A stretch of DNA of 32,197 nt from Chryseobacterium sp. SN22. Its GTDB lineage: Bacteria; Bacteroidota; Bacteroidia; Flavobacteriales; Weeksellaceae. The position numbers were made by a program, and so were the translations under genes. Each line of letters begins with the position of its first letter. The first letter of the stretch is position 1. Of this stretch, positions 15,806-22,106 are shown in pieces. The stretch spans positions 1-32,197 of the forward strand of contig NZ_VTSX01000034.1 in NCBI RefSeq assembly GCF_008329705.1. Reading direction: 5' to 3'. The notes below the pieces were generated by a model. That model made no database searches. It saw only the letters and a list, made by a program, of their open reading frames with translations, and was not told the DNA's origin.

Positions 15806-15838
15806 AATCACTATTTAATATTAATTGATATTCTTTTT

Positions 15839-18424
15839 TTATTCTTCGTCAGGGCTTTGCTGCTCTTCCTGTACACCGGCATTTTCATCAGGGAAAAGTT
15901 CCCCGGTTACCTGTACTTCTTCGGAGCCGGCTTCTCCTGCAATTTCTTCATCTATGATTTCCTCTTCCACTTCCTTATCCATTTCTACTTTTGCAATCGC
16001 TGCAATTTCGTCATTTTTCTTAAGGTTGATGAGTTTTACGCCCTGGGTATTTCTACCCATTACCCTCATTTCGTTCATATTCATCCGGATGGCAACTCCG
16101 GATTTATTGATGATCATCAATCCGTCCTCATCAGTTACGTTCTGGATAGCGATAAGGTTTCCGGTCTTTTCGGTGATGTTCAGGGTGATTACCCCTTTTC
16201 CGCCTCTGTTGGTTTCCCTGTAGTCCAATACGGCCGTTCTCTTGCCGTATCCTTTCTCAGATACCACAAGAACGGTTTCCGTTTCAAGGTCGTTCACTAC
16301 AATCATTCCTATTGCTTCATCGTTTTCATCCATGCTGATTCCGCGAACCCCGATAGACCCTCTTCCTACTTCTCTTACTTTTTCTTCCGGGAAACGGATA
16401 CATTTACCGTTTTTGGTCGCGATCATGATCTGAGAGCTTCCGTTGGTAAGATAAGCCCCTAACAACTGGTCATTATCTCTGATTTCAATGGCATTCACCC
16501 CATTTACCCTCGGTCTGGAATAGGCTTCAAGGGACGTTTTCTTGATCGTACCGTTTTTGGTTACCATCACAACGCTCATCTGGTTCACGTATTCGGAATC
16601 TTTCAGGTTGTTGGTTCTGATGTATGCTTTGATCTTGTCGTCCGGCTCAATATTGATCAGGTTCTGTACCGCTCTTCCTTTTGCCGTTTTGGAGCCTTCC
16701 GGGATCTCAAATACCCTCAGCCAGTAGCATCTTCCTTTTTCGGTAAAGAACAGCATATACTGGTGGTTGGTAGCCGATACGATGTATTCCAGGAAGTCGG
16801 CATCCCTTGTGGTGGCCGCTTTGTTTCCTACACCGCCCCTGCTCTGGATCTTATATTCGGAAAGTGAAGTCCTCTTGATATATCCGGCGTGGGAAATCGT
16901 AAGCACCACCGATTCGTTCGGGATAATGTCTTCGATAGACATTTCACCGCCTGAATAATCGATTTCGGTTCTTCTTTCATCGCCGTATCTTTCTTTTACT
17001 TCAATTAATTCGTCTTTGATGATCTGGAATCTTCTCGGCTCGTTGGCAAGGATGTCCTCTAGATTTTCAATTTCTTTCATGATGGCATCATACTCATCAC
17101 GGATCTTATCCAGCTCCATACCTGTAAGACGGGCAAGACGGAGATCAAGGATAGCCTGTGCCTGAAGCTCGGAAAGTTCAAATGCCTCGATCAGGCCTTC
17201 TTTTGCCGCCTGCGGATTGGAAGAGTGACGGATGATGGAGATCGCCCGGTCCAGGGAATCCTGGGATCCGATTACTTTCATGAACCCTTCAAGGATGTGC
17301 GCTCTTTCTCTTGCTTTTCTAAGCTCGAACTGCGTTCTTCTTACGATCACTTCATGCCTGTGCTCCACGAAATGGTGGATAATGTCTTTCAGGTTCAGCT
17401 GTTCCGGTCTTCCGTGAACCAAAGCAATATTGTTTACACTGAAAGAAGTCTGAAGTGCGGTATATTTATATAATAGGTTCAGGACTACGTTAGGAATCGC
17501 GTCATTTTTCAGTTCGTAAACAATACGAAGCCCTCTCCGGTCGGATTCGTCCCTGATTTCGTAAATCCCCGGGATTTTGTCTTCCTTCACCAGATCAGCG
17601 GTCCTGGCGATCATTTCCGCTTTGTTTACCTGATACGGAACTTCGTTGACGATGATGGCATTACGGTTTCCGATTTCTTCGAAAGCCACTTTAGCCCGAA
17701 GCACGACTCTTCCTCTTCCGGTATGGAAAGCATCCCTTACCCCGTCGTATCCGTAAATGATTCCGCCGGTCGGGAAATCGGGAGCAATGATGTGCTGCAT
17801 CAGCTCATCGATGGTAATTTCTTTATTGTCAATGTAAGCGCAGATCGCATCTACGGATTCCGAAAGGTTGTGCGGCGCCATATTGGTCGCCATCCCTACG
17901 GCAATACCGGAAGTCCCGTTTACCAAAAGGTTGGGAATTTTAGAAGGCAGAACCGTGGGTTCCTGTAAACTGTCGTCGAAGTTGTTCTGGAAATCTACCG
18001 TTTCTTTATCTAAGTCTGAAAGGATCTCATCGGAGATTTTTTTCAGCCTTGCTTCGGTGTAACGCATGGCTGCAGGCGGATCGCCGTCCATGGAACCGAA
18101 GTTACCCTGGCCGTCTACCTGAGGGTAACGGAGGCTCCAGTCCTGGGCCATCCTTACCATCGCATCATATACAGAGGAGTCTCCATGTGGGTGGTATTTA
18201 CCCAAAACGTCTCCAACAATTCTCGCAGATTTCAGATATTTTCTATTAGAAAAAACCCCTAATCCATACATACCGTAAAGCACTCTTCTATGAACGGGTT
18301 TCAAGCCGTCTCTTACATCCGGTAACGCTCTGGAAACGATAACCGACATCGAATAATCGATATAAGACGACTTCATTTCATCAACAATGTTGATAGGAAT
18401 CAGTCTTTCTCCTTCTTTTTGCAT
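15839..18424 (-). CDS. gyrA: DNA gyrase subunit A
   Basis: An 861-residue type IIA topoisomerase subunit that cuts and rejoins DNA to introduce negative supercoils with GyrB. I start at the ATG at 18424; with this start the catalytic tyrosine in 'AMRYTEARL' is Tyr122 and the quinolone region 'HPHGDSSVYDAM' numbers Ser83, Ser84 and Asp87 exactly as in E. coli. The upstream TTG at 18430 is not used. The winged-helix, tower and coiled-coil parts are followed by the beta-pinwheel, whose GyrA box reads 'QSRGGVG' rather than the classical QRRGGKG, with a second similar 'NRGGKG' loop later. The C-terminus is a long acidic tail (about the last 45 residues). Length is typical of Bacteroidetes GyrA. 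Confidence 0.97.
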   Translation of the reverse strand: MQKEGERLIPINIVDEMKSSYIDYSMSVIVSRALPDVRDGLKPVHRRVLYGMYGLGVFSNRKYLKSARIVGDVLGKYHPHGDSSVYDAMVRMAQDWSLRYPQVDGQGNFGSMDGDPPAAMRYTEARLKKISDEILSDLDKETVDFQNNFDDSLQEPTVLPSKIPNLLVNGTSGIAVGMATNMAPHNLSESVDAICAYIDNKEITIDELMQHIIAPDFPTGGIIYGYDGVRDAFHTGRGRVVLRAKVAFEEIGNRNAIIVNEVPYQVNKAEMIARTADLVKEDKIPGIYEIRDESDRRGLRIVYELKNDAIPNVVLNLLYKYTALQTSFSVNNIALVHGRPEQLNLKDIIHHFVEHRHEVIVRRTQFELRKARERAHILEGFMKVIGSQDSLDRAISIIRHSSNPQAAKEGLIEAFELSELQAQAILDLRLARLTGMELDKIRDEYDAIMKEIENLEDILANEPRRFQIIKDELIEVKERYGDERRTEIDYSGGEMSIEDIIPNESVVLTISHAGYIKRTSLSEYKIQSRGGVGNKAATTRDADFLEYIVSATNHQYMLFFTEKGRCYWLRVFEIPEGSKTAKGRAVQNLINIEPDDKIKAYIRTNNLKDSEYVNQMSVVMVTKNGTIKKTSLEAYSRPRVNGVNAIEIRDNDQLLGAYLTNGSSQIMIATKNGKCIRFPEEKVREVGRGSIGVRGISMDENDEAIGMIVVNDLETETVLVVSEKGYGKRTAVLDYRETNRGGKGVITLNITEKTGNLIAIQNVTDEDGLMIINKSGVAIRMNMNEMRVMGRNTQGVKLINLKKNDEIAAIAKVEMDKEVEEEIIDEEIAGEAGSEEVQVTGELFPDENAGVQEEQQSPDEE

Positions 18425-18572
18425 AAACAAATTTATTATAATGATATTCAGACCCTTAGCTGTACGTCTGAAAATTATTTATTCCCCTTTTTTAATAACG
18501 GGCTAATTTACGAAAAATTTGCCGATTTTTGCGGTAAATTTTATCTAAAGAATCTTAAAAATTCATAAAAAT

Positions 18573-18887
18573 ATGAGCATATTAAGTATAACTTTTCACT
18601 GTACGAAAAACCGGCTTCAGGAATGGGAAAATTACATCGATGAAACTTTGGTTCTGATGACGGAAAATTTAATGGATGTCAGCCAGTATATCCTTTCTGA
18701 AGTGCACAGCGACTATATAGAAGAGGGGAAAAATTACAACCTTCTCCTTATTTTCGATACCGATGACCTGAGGGAAGATTTCATCAAAAGTGAAATGGAA
18801 AATATTGCAGAAAGGGTTGGATCAAGATTCGGGCAGGAAGTGATGATTTTCAATACCATTCTTAACCCGAAAAAGCTGAAATTATAG
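18573..18887 (+). CDS. DUF4286 family protein
   Basis: A 104-residue cytosolic protein of the small ferredoxin-like DUF4286 family. 'SILSITFHCTKNRLQEWENY' at the start, 'SQYILSEVHSDYIEEGKNYN' in the middle and 'LLLIFDTDDLREDFIKSEME' near the end match the family pattern of two beta-alpha-beta units. No catalytic residues are obvious and the role is unknown. It is read divergently from gyrA across a 148-base spacer and ends at a bidirectional terminator. Confidence 0.85.
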   Translation: MSILSITFHCTKNRLQEWENYIDETLVLMTENLMDVSQYILSEVHSDYIEEGKNYNLLLIFDTDDLREDFIKSEMENIAERVGSRFGQEVMIFNTILNPKKLKL

Positions 18888-18941
18888 GATACTATAGCTA
18901 AGGCAAAAACTAAGATTAAAATTGTTCAGCTGCTAAAAAAT

Positions 18942-18976
18942 AATCCCCGGAGATACAATTTCTCCGGGGATTTTCA
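18942..18976. terminator. Bidirectional intrinsic terminator
   Basis: AATCCCCGGAGA (18942-18953) pairs with TCTCCGGGGATT (18961-18972). T-runs follow on both strands. It separates the converging DUF4286 gene and the Pro-rich lipoprotein gene. Confidence 0.9.
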
Positions 18977-18980
18977 TAAG

Positions 18981-19169
18981 TTATGATTTCTTGATCATCG
19001 ATTTTCTTTCAAAGATTAAATCTGCCTTGGCAGCATTGAGATTTTTTTCGATCATTCCGTGCGGCCTCCTAGGCGGTTGCGGAGGTCTCGGAGGTCTTGG
19101 CGGCGGGTGGCAGGCACTGGTTGCATAAGCCAAAACAAAGGCCCCGAACATTTTCAGTAAAGATTTCAT
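18981..19169 (-). CDS. Small proline-rich lipoprotein
   Basis: A 62-residue protein. Residues 1-20 form a lipoprotein signal with Cys20 in 'ATSACHPPP'. The next 18 residues are almost entirely Pro, Arg, Gln and His ('PRPPRPPQPPRRP'), and the tail is a charged helix ('KNLNAAKADLIFERKSM'). A proline-rich spacer after a lipidated cysteine suggests an extended stalk holding the tail away from the membrane. No family was recognised; proteins of this type are sometimes mislabelled 'quinol oxidase subunit 4'. The His-rich gene at 19284 lies upstream in the same direction but is separated by a terminator. Confidence 0.65.
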   Translation of the reverse strand: MKSLLKMFGAFVLAYATSACHPPPRPPRPPQPPRRPHGMIEKNLNAAKADLIFERKSMIKKS

Positions 19170-19239
19170 ATCATTTATTTTTTGGTTCGGTATACATTAA
19201 TCAATGCCGATGCCAATGTTCTTTTTTACGGCAGATTCA

Positions 19240-19273
19240 GAAAAAGAAAAAGCACTGAACTGTTGTCAGTGCT
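19240..19273 (-). terminator. Intrinsic terminator of the His-rich protein gene
   Basis: On the minus strand AGCACTGAC and GTTCAGTGCT form a stem at 19251-19273 followed by TTTTCTTTTT. It begins 11 bases after the stop of the His-rich gene. Confidence 0.85.
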
Positions 19274-19283
19274 GATAATGGGT

Positions 19284-19565
19284 CTATCGGTGTCTTACAA
19301 CCACCACAGGTCTGCTGTAGTAAACCCGAGGACTCGAATAGTACCGGTGTCTTACAGGCCTGTAATGATGCCTTTTATAATAATGTCCGGGCGGCCTGCG
19401 GTATTTTACCTTTTTGTAATGCGGCCTGTGCGGTCTGTGGTAATGATGTTTTTTCGGTTCGTGGCCGTGTCCTCGACCGTGACCCCACTGGATCGGGGAA
19501 GCCTGGTAATACGCCAGGGAAAAAACAAAGACGAGTAATCCTAAAATTCTAGTCAGCACCTTCAT
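19284..19565 (-). CDS. Secreted His/Arg/Tyr-rich small basic protein
   Basis: A 93-residue protein with a signal peptide (about residues 1-22, ending 'SLAYYQAS'). The mature part has about 13 histidines among many Arg, Tyr and Pro residues, in motifs such as 'GHGRGHGHEPKKHHYHRPH' and 'GHYYKRHHYRPVRHRYY', and is strongly basic. Such composition suits metal binding or contact with polyanions, but neither is shown. No family was recognised; similar sequences in relatives have been labelled 'quinol oxidase subunit 4' on weak grounds. It has its own terminator downstream. The reading frame is supported by the signal peptide and by the terminator position. Confidence 0.65.
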   Translation of the reverse strand: MKVLTRILGLLVFVFSLAYYQASPIQWGHGRGHGHEPKKHHYHRPHRPHYKKVKYRRPPGHYYKRHHYRPVRHRYYSSPRVYYSRPVVVVRHR

Positions 19566-19675
19566 AATATATTATTTTCAAATTACATGATGAAATGCAG
19601 CAATAGCGGTGCCAGTAAACGATTACCGATACATACTTCTCATTTTTTAAGAAACTTTATTATTTTTTCTGAATT

Positions 19676-20170
19676 TCAGAATACCGTCTTGCTTCTTCTC
19701 TCGAGCATGATGACATCTTTCCATTGGCCGTTGAGCTTTCCGATCTTGCTTCTCGTTCCTACGATACGGAAACCGCTTTTCAGATGGGCTTTTAAGGCAC
19801 CTTCGTTTTCCGGGAAAATATTCGTCTGCAAAGTCCAGAATCCGTGATCTTCGCTGTCGAGGATCATCTTTTTAAGCAAAACCGAGCCCAATCCTTTGTT
19901 CCGGTAATCCCTATCAAAATAAATACTTACTTCCGCTACCCCTTTGTAGCTCTCTTTTCTGCTTACGGGCCTCAGGGCACACCAGCCTACCACTTCCTGG
20001 TTTTCGTTCTCCAGCACCCAACGGCAGTCGTTCAGGTAATCCATATCCCAGACTTCATCGGAAGGAACGTTTGTTTCAAAAGTAGCTATTCCGCTGTCGA
20101 TCCCCTGCCGGAAAATCTCCAGAACCCGGGCTTCGTCCTCGGGCAGCATTTCTCTCAGTTCGTAATTCAT
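19676..20170 (-). CDS. GNAT family N-acetyltransferase (phosphinothricin acetyltransferase-like)
   Basis: A 164-residue acetyl-CoA-dependent acetyltransferase. The start is the ATG at 20170 (MNYELREMLPEDEARVLEIF), which matches the family; the longer frame back to 20251 has no similarity. Motif A is 'GVAEVSIYFDRDYRNKGLGS' (77-96), with the acetyl-CoA-binding R-x-x-G-x-G loop at 90-95. 'GIDSGIATFETNVPS' near residue 23 and 'LQTNIFPENEGALKAHLKSG' further on are typical of the Pat/YncA (MddA) branch that acetylates phosphinothricin or methionine derivatives. The true substrate is unknown. An 11-bp inverted repeat lies upstream. Confidence 0.9.
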   Translation of the reverse strand: MNYELREMLPEDEARVLEIFRQGIDSGIATFETNVPSDEVWDMDYLNDCRWVLENENQEVVGWCALRPVSRKESYKGVAEVSIYFDRDYRNKGLGSVLLKKMILDSEDHGFWTLQTNIFPENEGALKAHLKSGFRIVGTRSKIGKLNGQWKDVIMLERRSKTVF

Positions 20171-20199
20171 AATTGTTGATAATGTTTTTTCTCCATAAT

Positions 20200-20273
20200 T
20201 CCTGACCGGAACAGTCAGTCGCAATATCCCTGAACATAAATCGCACCACACTTTTATCTATATCCGGTCAGGA
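20200..20273. repeat. 11-bp perfect inverted repeat upstream of the acetyltransferase
   Basis: TCCTGACCGGA (20200-20210) and TCCGGTCAGGA (20263-20273) are exact inverted copies 52 bases apart. They lie in the leader of the acetyltransferase gene and could be paired operator half-sites. Confidence 0.6.
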
Positions 20274-20363
20274 TTTCAAAAAAGTTGTTTGTCTGATCAA
20301 AATATCCGTTTTCCTGATTAAAAAAAGATGTATTTCACGGTCTCATACTGTACAGAATTTTAT

Positions 20364-20371
20364 TACTTTTG
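20364..20371 (+). promoter_or_regulatory. -7 box (TACTTTTG) for the lipoprotein gene
   Basis: TACTTTTG fits TAnnTTTG and lies 66 bases before the ATG at 20438. A CTG is found where the -33 TTG would be. Confidence 0.55.
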
Positions 20372-20437
20372 AAAATGATAAAGATTGAGTTTTGCGCTCT
20401 CTGAATTTTATTTTTAACCATTAATTTAAAACAGACC

Positions 20438-21004
20438 ATGAAAAAATTACTTATTTACCTGGGCCTCTTTCTTTTTCTTTTCAGCTGTAAGAAAAAAGAC
20501 TCCGGACTGCAGGTGCAGGGCTCCAATGCCGAAGTAACCAAGGTACTGGAAAAATTTTACGCACAATACGGACCATCCAGTGAGGCGCTTTATAATCAGC
20601 CGATTGCTAATAATCTGTTCACGCCGCAGATCCGGAAAGAAATTGAAGAAATTGTCGATGCATCGAAAGAGGATATGGAAAATATTAAGAAAAGTGCTCA
20701 TCCCGATGATAAGCCGCTGATTCTGGAAGGATCGGTTTTTACAAGCCTGTACGAAGGCTATACAAAATACGAAATCAAATCGATCGAAACACGGACGATA
20801 AAACCGAATGTACAAACGGCTGATGCTGTCATTGAATTTGAAAATACGGCCGTTGCCCCGAAAATCGTCTGGAAAGAAAATGTACACCTCATCAATCCTT
20901 CGGGTGCCGGCTGGGAGATAGACAATATTACTTTTGATAAAATCGCGCAGGTAAAGGACCTGAAAACAAGGCTGAATGACCTCCGTGCTGAGTTTAGAAA
21001 ATAA
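20438..21004 (+). CDS. Lipoprotein with NTF2/DUF3828-like fold
   Basis: A 188-residue lipoprotein; the lipobox ends at Cys17 ('FLFLFSCKKKD'). 'VTKVLEKFYAQYGPSSEALY' begins the mature domain, followed by a helix-rich part, 'EGSVFTSLYEGYTKYEIKSI', and strands 'TADAVIEFENTAVAPKIVW', 'ENVHLINPSGAGWEIDNITF'. The order (N-terminal helices, then a curved sheet ending in 'W.IDNI.F') resembles DUF3828 and related NTF2-like domains. This is a fold-level guess. It is plus-strand and has its own promoter and terminator. Confidence 0.65.
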   Translation: MKKLLIYLGLFLFLFSCKKKDSGLQVQGSNAEVTKVLEKFYAQYGPSSEALYNQPIANNLFTPQIRKEIEEIVDASKEDMENIKKSAHPDDKPLILEGSVFTSLYEGYTKYEIKSIETRTIKPNVQTADAVIEFENTAVAPKIVWKENVHLINPSGAGWEIDNITFDKIAQVKDLKTRLNDLRAEFRK

Positions 21005-21008
21005 AACG

Positions 21009-21036
21009 AAAGGTTGCCGGGGAGCAACCTTTTACT
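21009..21036. terminator. Bidirectional intrinsic terminator
   Basis: AAAGGTTGC (21009-21017) pairs with GCAACCTTT (21024-21032). It serves the plus-strand lipoprotein gene and, in the other direction, the double-glycine peptide gene. Confidence 0.88.
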
Positions 21037-21171
21037 TTACGGGCACTGTGCAATCGGAACTTCGCTGCAAACCGTTTTGTTGAGTCTTTCGCAATATACG
21101 CAATACTTTTTAGGCTGTCCGCCATACACCGATTTCAAATCGGTCTTGCTGAGTTTCTTCATATTTTTCAT
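21037..21171 (-). CDS. Double-glycine leader, cysteine-rich bacteriocin-like peptide
   Basis: A 44-residue peptide. The N-terminal part reads MKNMKKLSKTDLKSVYGG: the L-S-x-x-x-L-K-x-(V/I)-x-GG pattern of double-glycine leaders, with cleavage expected after Gly18. The remaining 26 residues carry four cysteines (24, 27, 35 and 43), the first two as CxxC. In Flavobacteriia such peptides are known as a 'bacteriocin-like' family and the leaders are recognised by C39 peptidase-containing ABC exporters. No exporter, peptidase or modifying enzyme is encoded nearby, so any processing would come from elsewhere in the genome. The peptide could be an antimicrobial, a signal or a binding factor. The gene lies between two terminators, which supports a separate transcript. 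Confidence 0.8.
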   Translation of the reverse strand: MKNMKKLSKTDLKSVYGGQPKKYCVYCERLNKTVCSEVPIAQCP

Positions 21172-21290
21172 ATCGTTTTGATTTTGATGATTCTAAGTTG
21201 AACGGAAATTTTTAAAATTTATTACAGGAAAATAGATTATTTAAAAAGTAAAAAATCAGCAAGGACCGCCTGTTTTTAAATCAGATTAAT

Positions 21291-21319
21291 AAGAAAGCCA
21301 CACAGAATCTGCATGGCTT
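21291..21319 (-). terminator. Intrinsic terminator of the TonB-C-like gene
   Basis: On the minus strand AAGCCATGCAGA and TCTGTGTGGCTT form a 12-base stem (one wobble, tight loop) at 21295-21319, followed by TTCTTATT. It begins 24 bases after the gene's stop codon. Confidence 0.85.
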
Positions 21320-21342
21320 CGTATAAAATTTATGAATGTTTT

Positions 21343-21747
21343 TTATCTGTTGTTGATGTCCACCCTTACCGGCATTACGTAAGTGGAAGCAATCATATTG
21401 TCATTCAGTTTTTTGCTGTCTACTCTGTACTGCAGTCTGCTCAATACATTTTCGATTTCTTTGCTTACGTTTTTGCAGTCTCCTTTGGAATGAACGTTTA
21501 CGATTTTTCCATTTTCTGCAACATCGAATTTTACTTCTGAATTAACGATCCCCTGCTTATAGTCAGAATTGGTAAAGTCGAAGTTGGCCATCAGCAGGTT
21601 TCTGATTTCGTTGAATGCATCATTCTTGTTCAGCTGAACCTCCTGGATGGTATTGTTATTTGAAGCCTGTGCCTTTGCTGTGTTCATTACTGCTATAAAT
21701 CCGAAAGCAAACAGGGATGCCATTAATAATTGAATTTTATTTTTCAT
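21343..21747 (-). CDS. Exported TonB C-terminal-like domain protein
   Basis: A 134-residue protein with a signal peptide (about residues 1-26, ending 'TAKAQA'). The mature part has 'DAFNEIRNLLMANFDFTN', then 'GIVNSEVKFDVAENGKIVNV', 'ISKEIENVLSRLQYR' type helix (VSKEIENVLSRLQYRVDS) and a last strand 'STYVMPVRVDI'. The order strand - 'ENGKI' turn - strand - helix - strand is that of the TonB C-terminal domain, but there is no membrane anchor, proline-rich spacer or TonB box, so it is probably not an energy transducer. It has a good -7 box and a tandem 11-base repeat upstream. The family call is moderate. Confidence 0.65.
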   Translation of the reverse strand: MKNKIQLLMASLFAFGFIAVMNTAKAQASNNNTIQEVQLNKNDAFNEIRNLLMANFDFTNSDYKQGIVNSEVKFDVAENGKIVNVHSKGDCKNVSKEIENVLSRLQYRVDSKKLNDNMIASTYVMPVRVDINNR

Positions 21748-21795
21748 AACGCTTTGGTTTTAATGTTATTTTAAACTTTTTTACTAACTCTTTAC

Positions 21796-21803
21796 CAAAG
21801 ATA
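21796..21803 (-). promoter_or_regulatory. -7 box (TATCTTTG) of the TonB-C-like gene
   Basis: Minus-strand TATCTTTG fits TAnnTTTG and lies 48 bases before the start codon at 21747. The tandem GTTAAC repeat at 21834-21855 sits 31-52 bases upstream of it. Confidence 0.6.
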
Positions 21804-21833
21804 TATAAAATAATTCATATTAATTTTACATTC

Positions 21834-21855
21834 AGTTAACATTAAGTTAACATTA
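21834..21855 (-). promoter_or_regulatory. Tandem 11-base direct repeat, candidate response-regulator site
   Basis: The unit AGTTAACATTA occurs twice head to tail with no spacer, giving two copies exactly one helical turn apart. OmpR/PhoB-type regulators bind such 11-bp-spaced direct repeats. Its place upstream of a -7 box fits an activator site. The regulator is not known. Confidence 0.45.
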
Positions 21856-21921
21856 GAATTTAAATTATTGATTTACAGGATCATAAACTTTCGAAATAAG
21901 TGAAAATTTAATATTGAAAGG

Positions 21922-22032
21922 TTAAAATTGAGGAACTACAGCTGAACGACTAACTAAAGTAATATTCTTATCTACCAGTACCATATGTAAAGACAGCAGA
22001 AGAACAAAACAGAGATAATATGTTTTTTTCAT
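21922..22032 (-). CDS. Possible small exported peptide (36 aa)
   Basis: An ATG at 22032 opens a 36-codon frame that begins MKKTYYLCFVLLLSLHMVLV, like a signal sequence or a single membrane helix, and ends 'SRSAVVPQF'. It lies after the uvrA terminator and before the TonB-C-like gene. There is no recognisable promoter or family and the frame is short, so it may be a relic or chance. Confidence 0.3.
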   Translation of the reverse strand: MKKTYYLCFVLLLSLHMVLVDKNITLVSRSAVVPQF

Positions 22033-22052
22033 AATGGATCAGTTAGATCAAT

Positions 22053-22084
22053 AAAAAAGGAATCTGCATTCACAAATCCCTTTT
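22053..22084 (-). terminator. Intrinsic terminator of uvrA
   Basis: On the minus strand AAAAGGGATTTG pairs (with two G-T wobbles) with CAGATTCCTTTT around a 6-base loop, and ends in a T-run. It lies 22 bases after the uvrA stop codon. Confidence 0.75.
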
Positions 22085-22106
22085 ATATATAAGTTGATAT
22101 TTACTA

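Noticed and set aside
18428..18435. TAAATTTG box directly before the gyrA ATG (minus strand)
   Set aside because: It would place the transcription start within the start codon and there is no -33 element, so I do not count it as the gyrA promoter.
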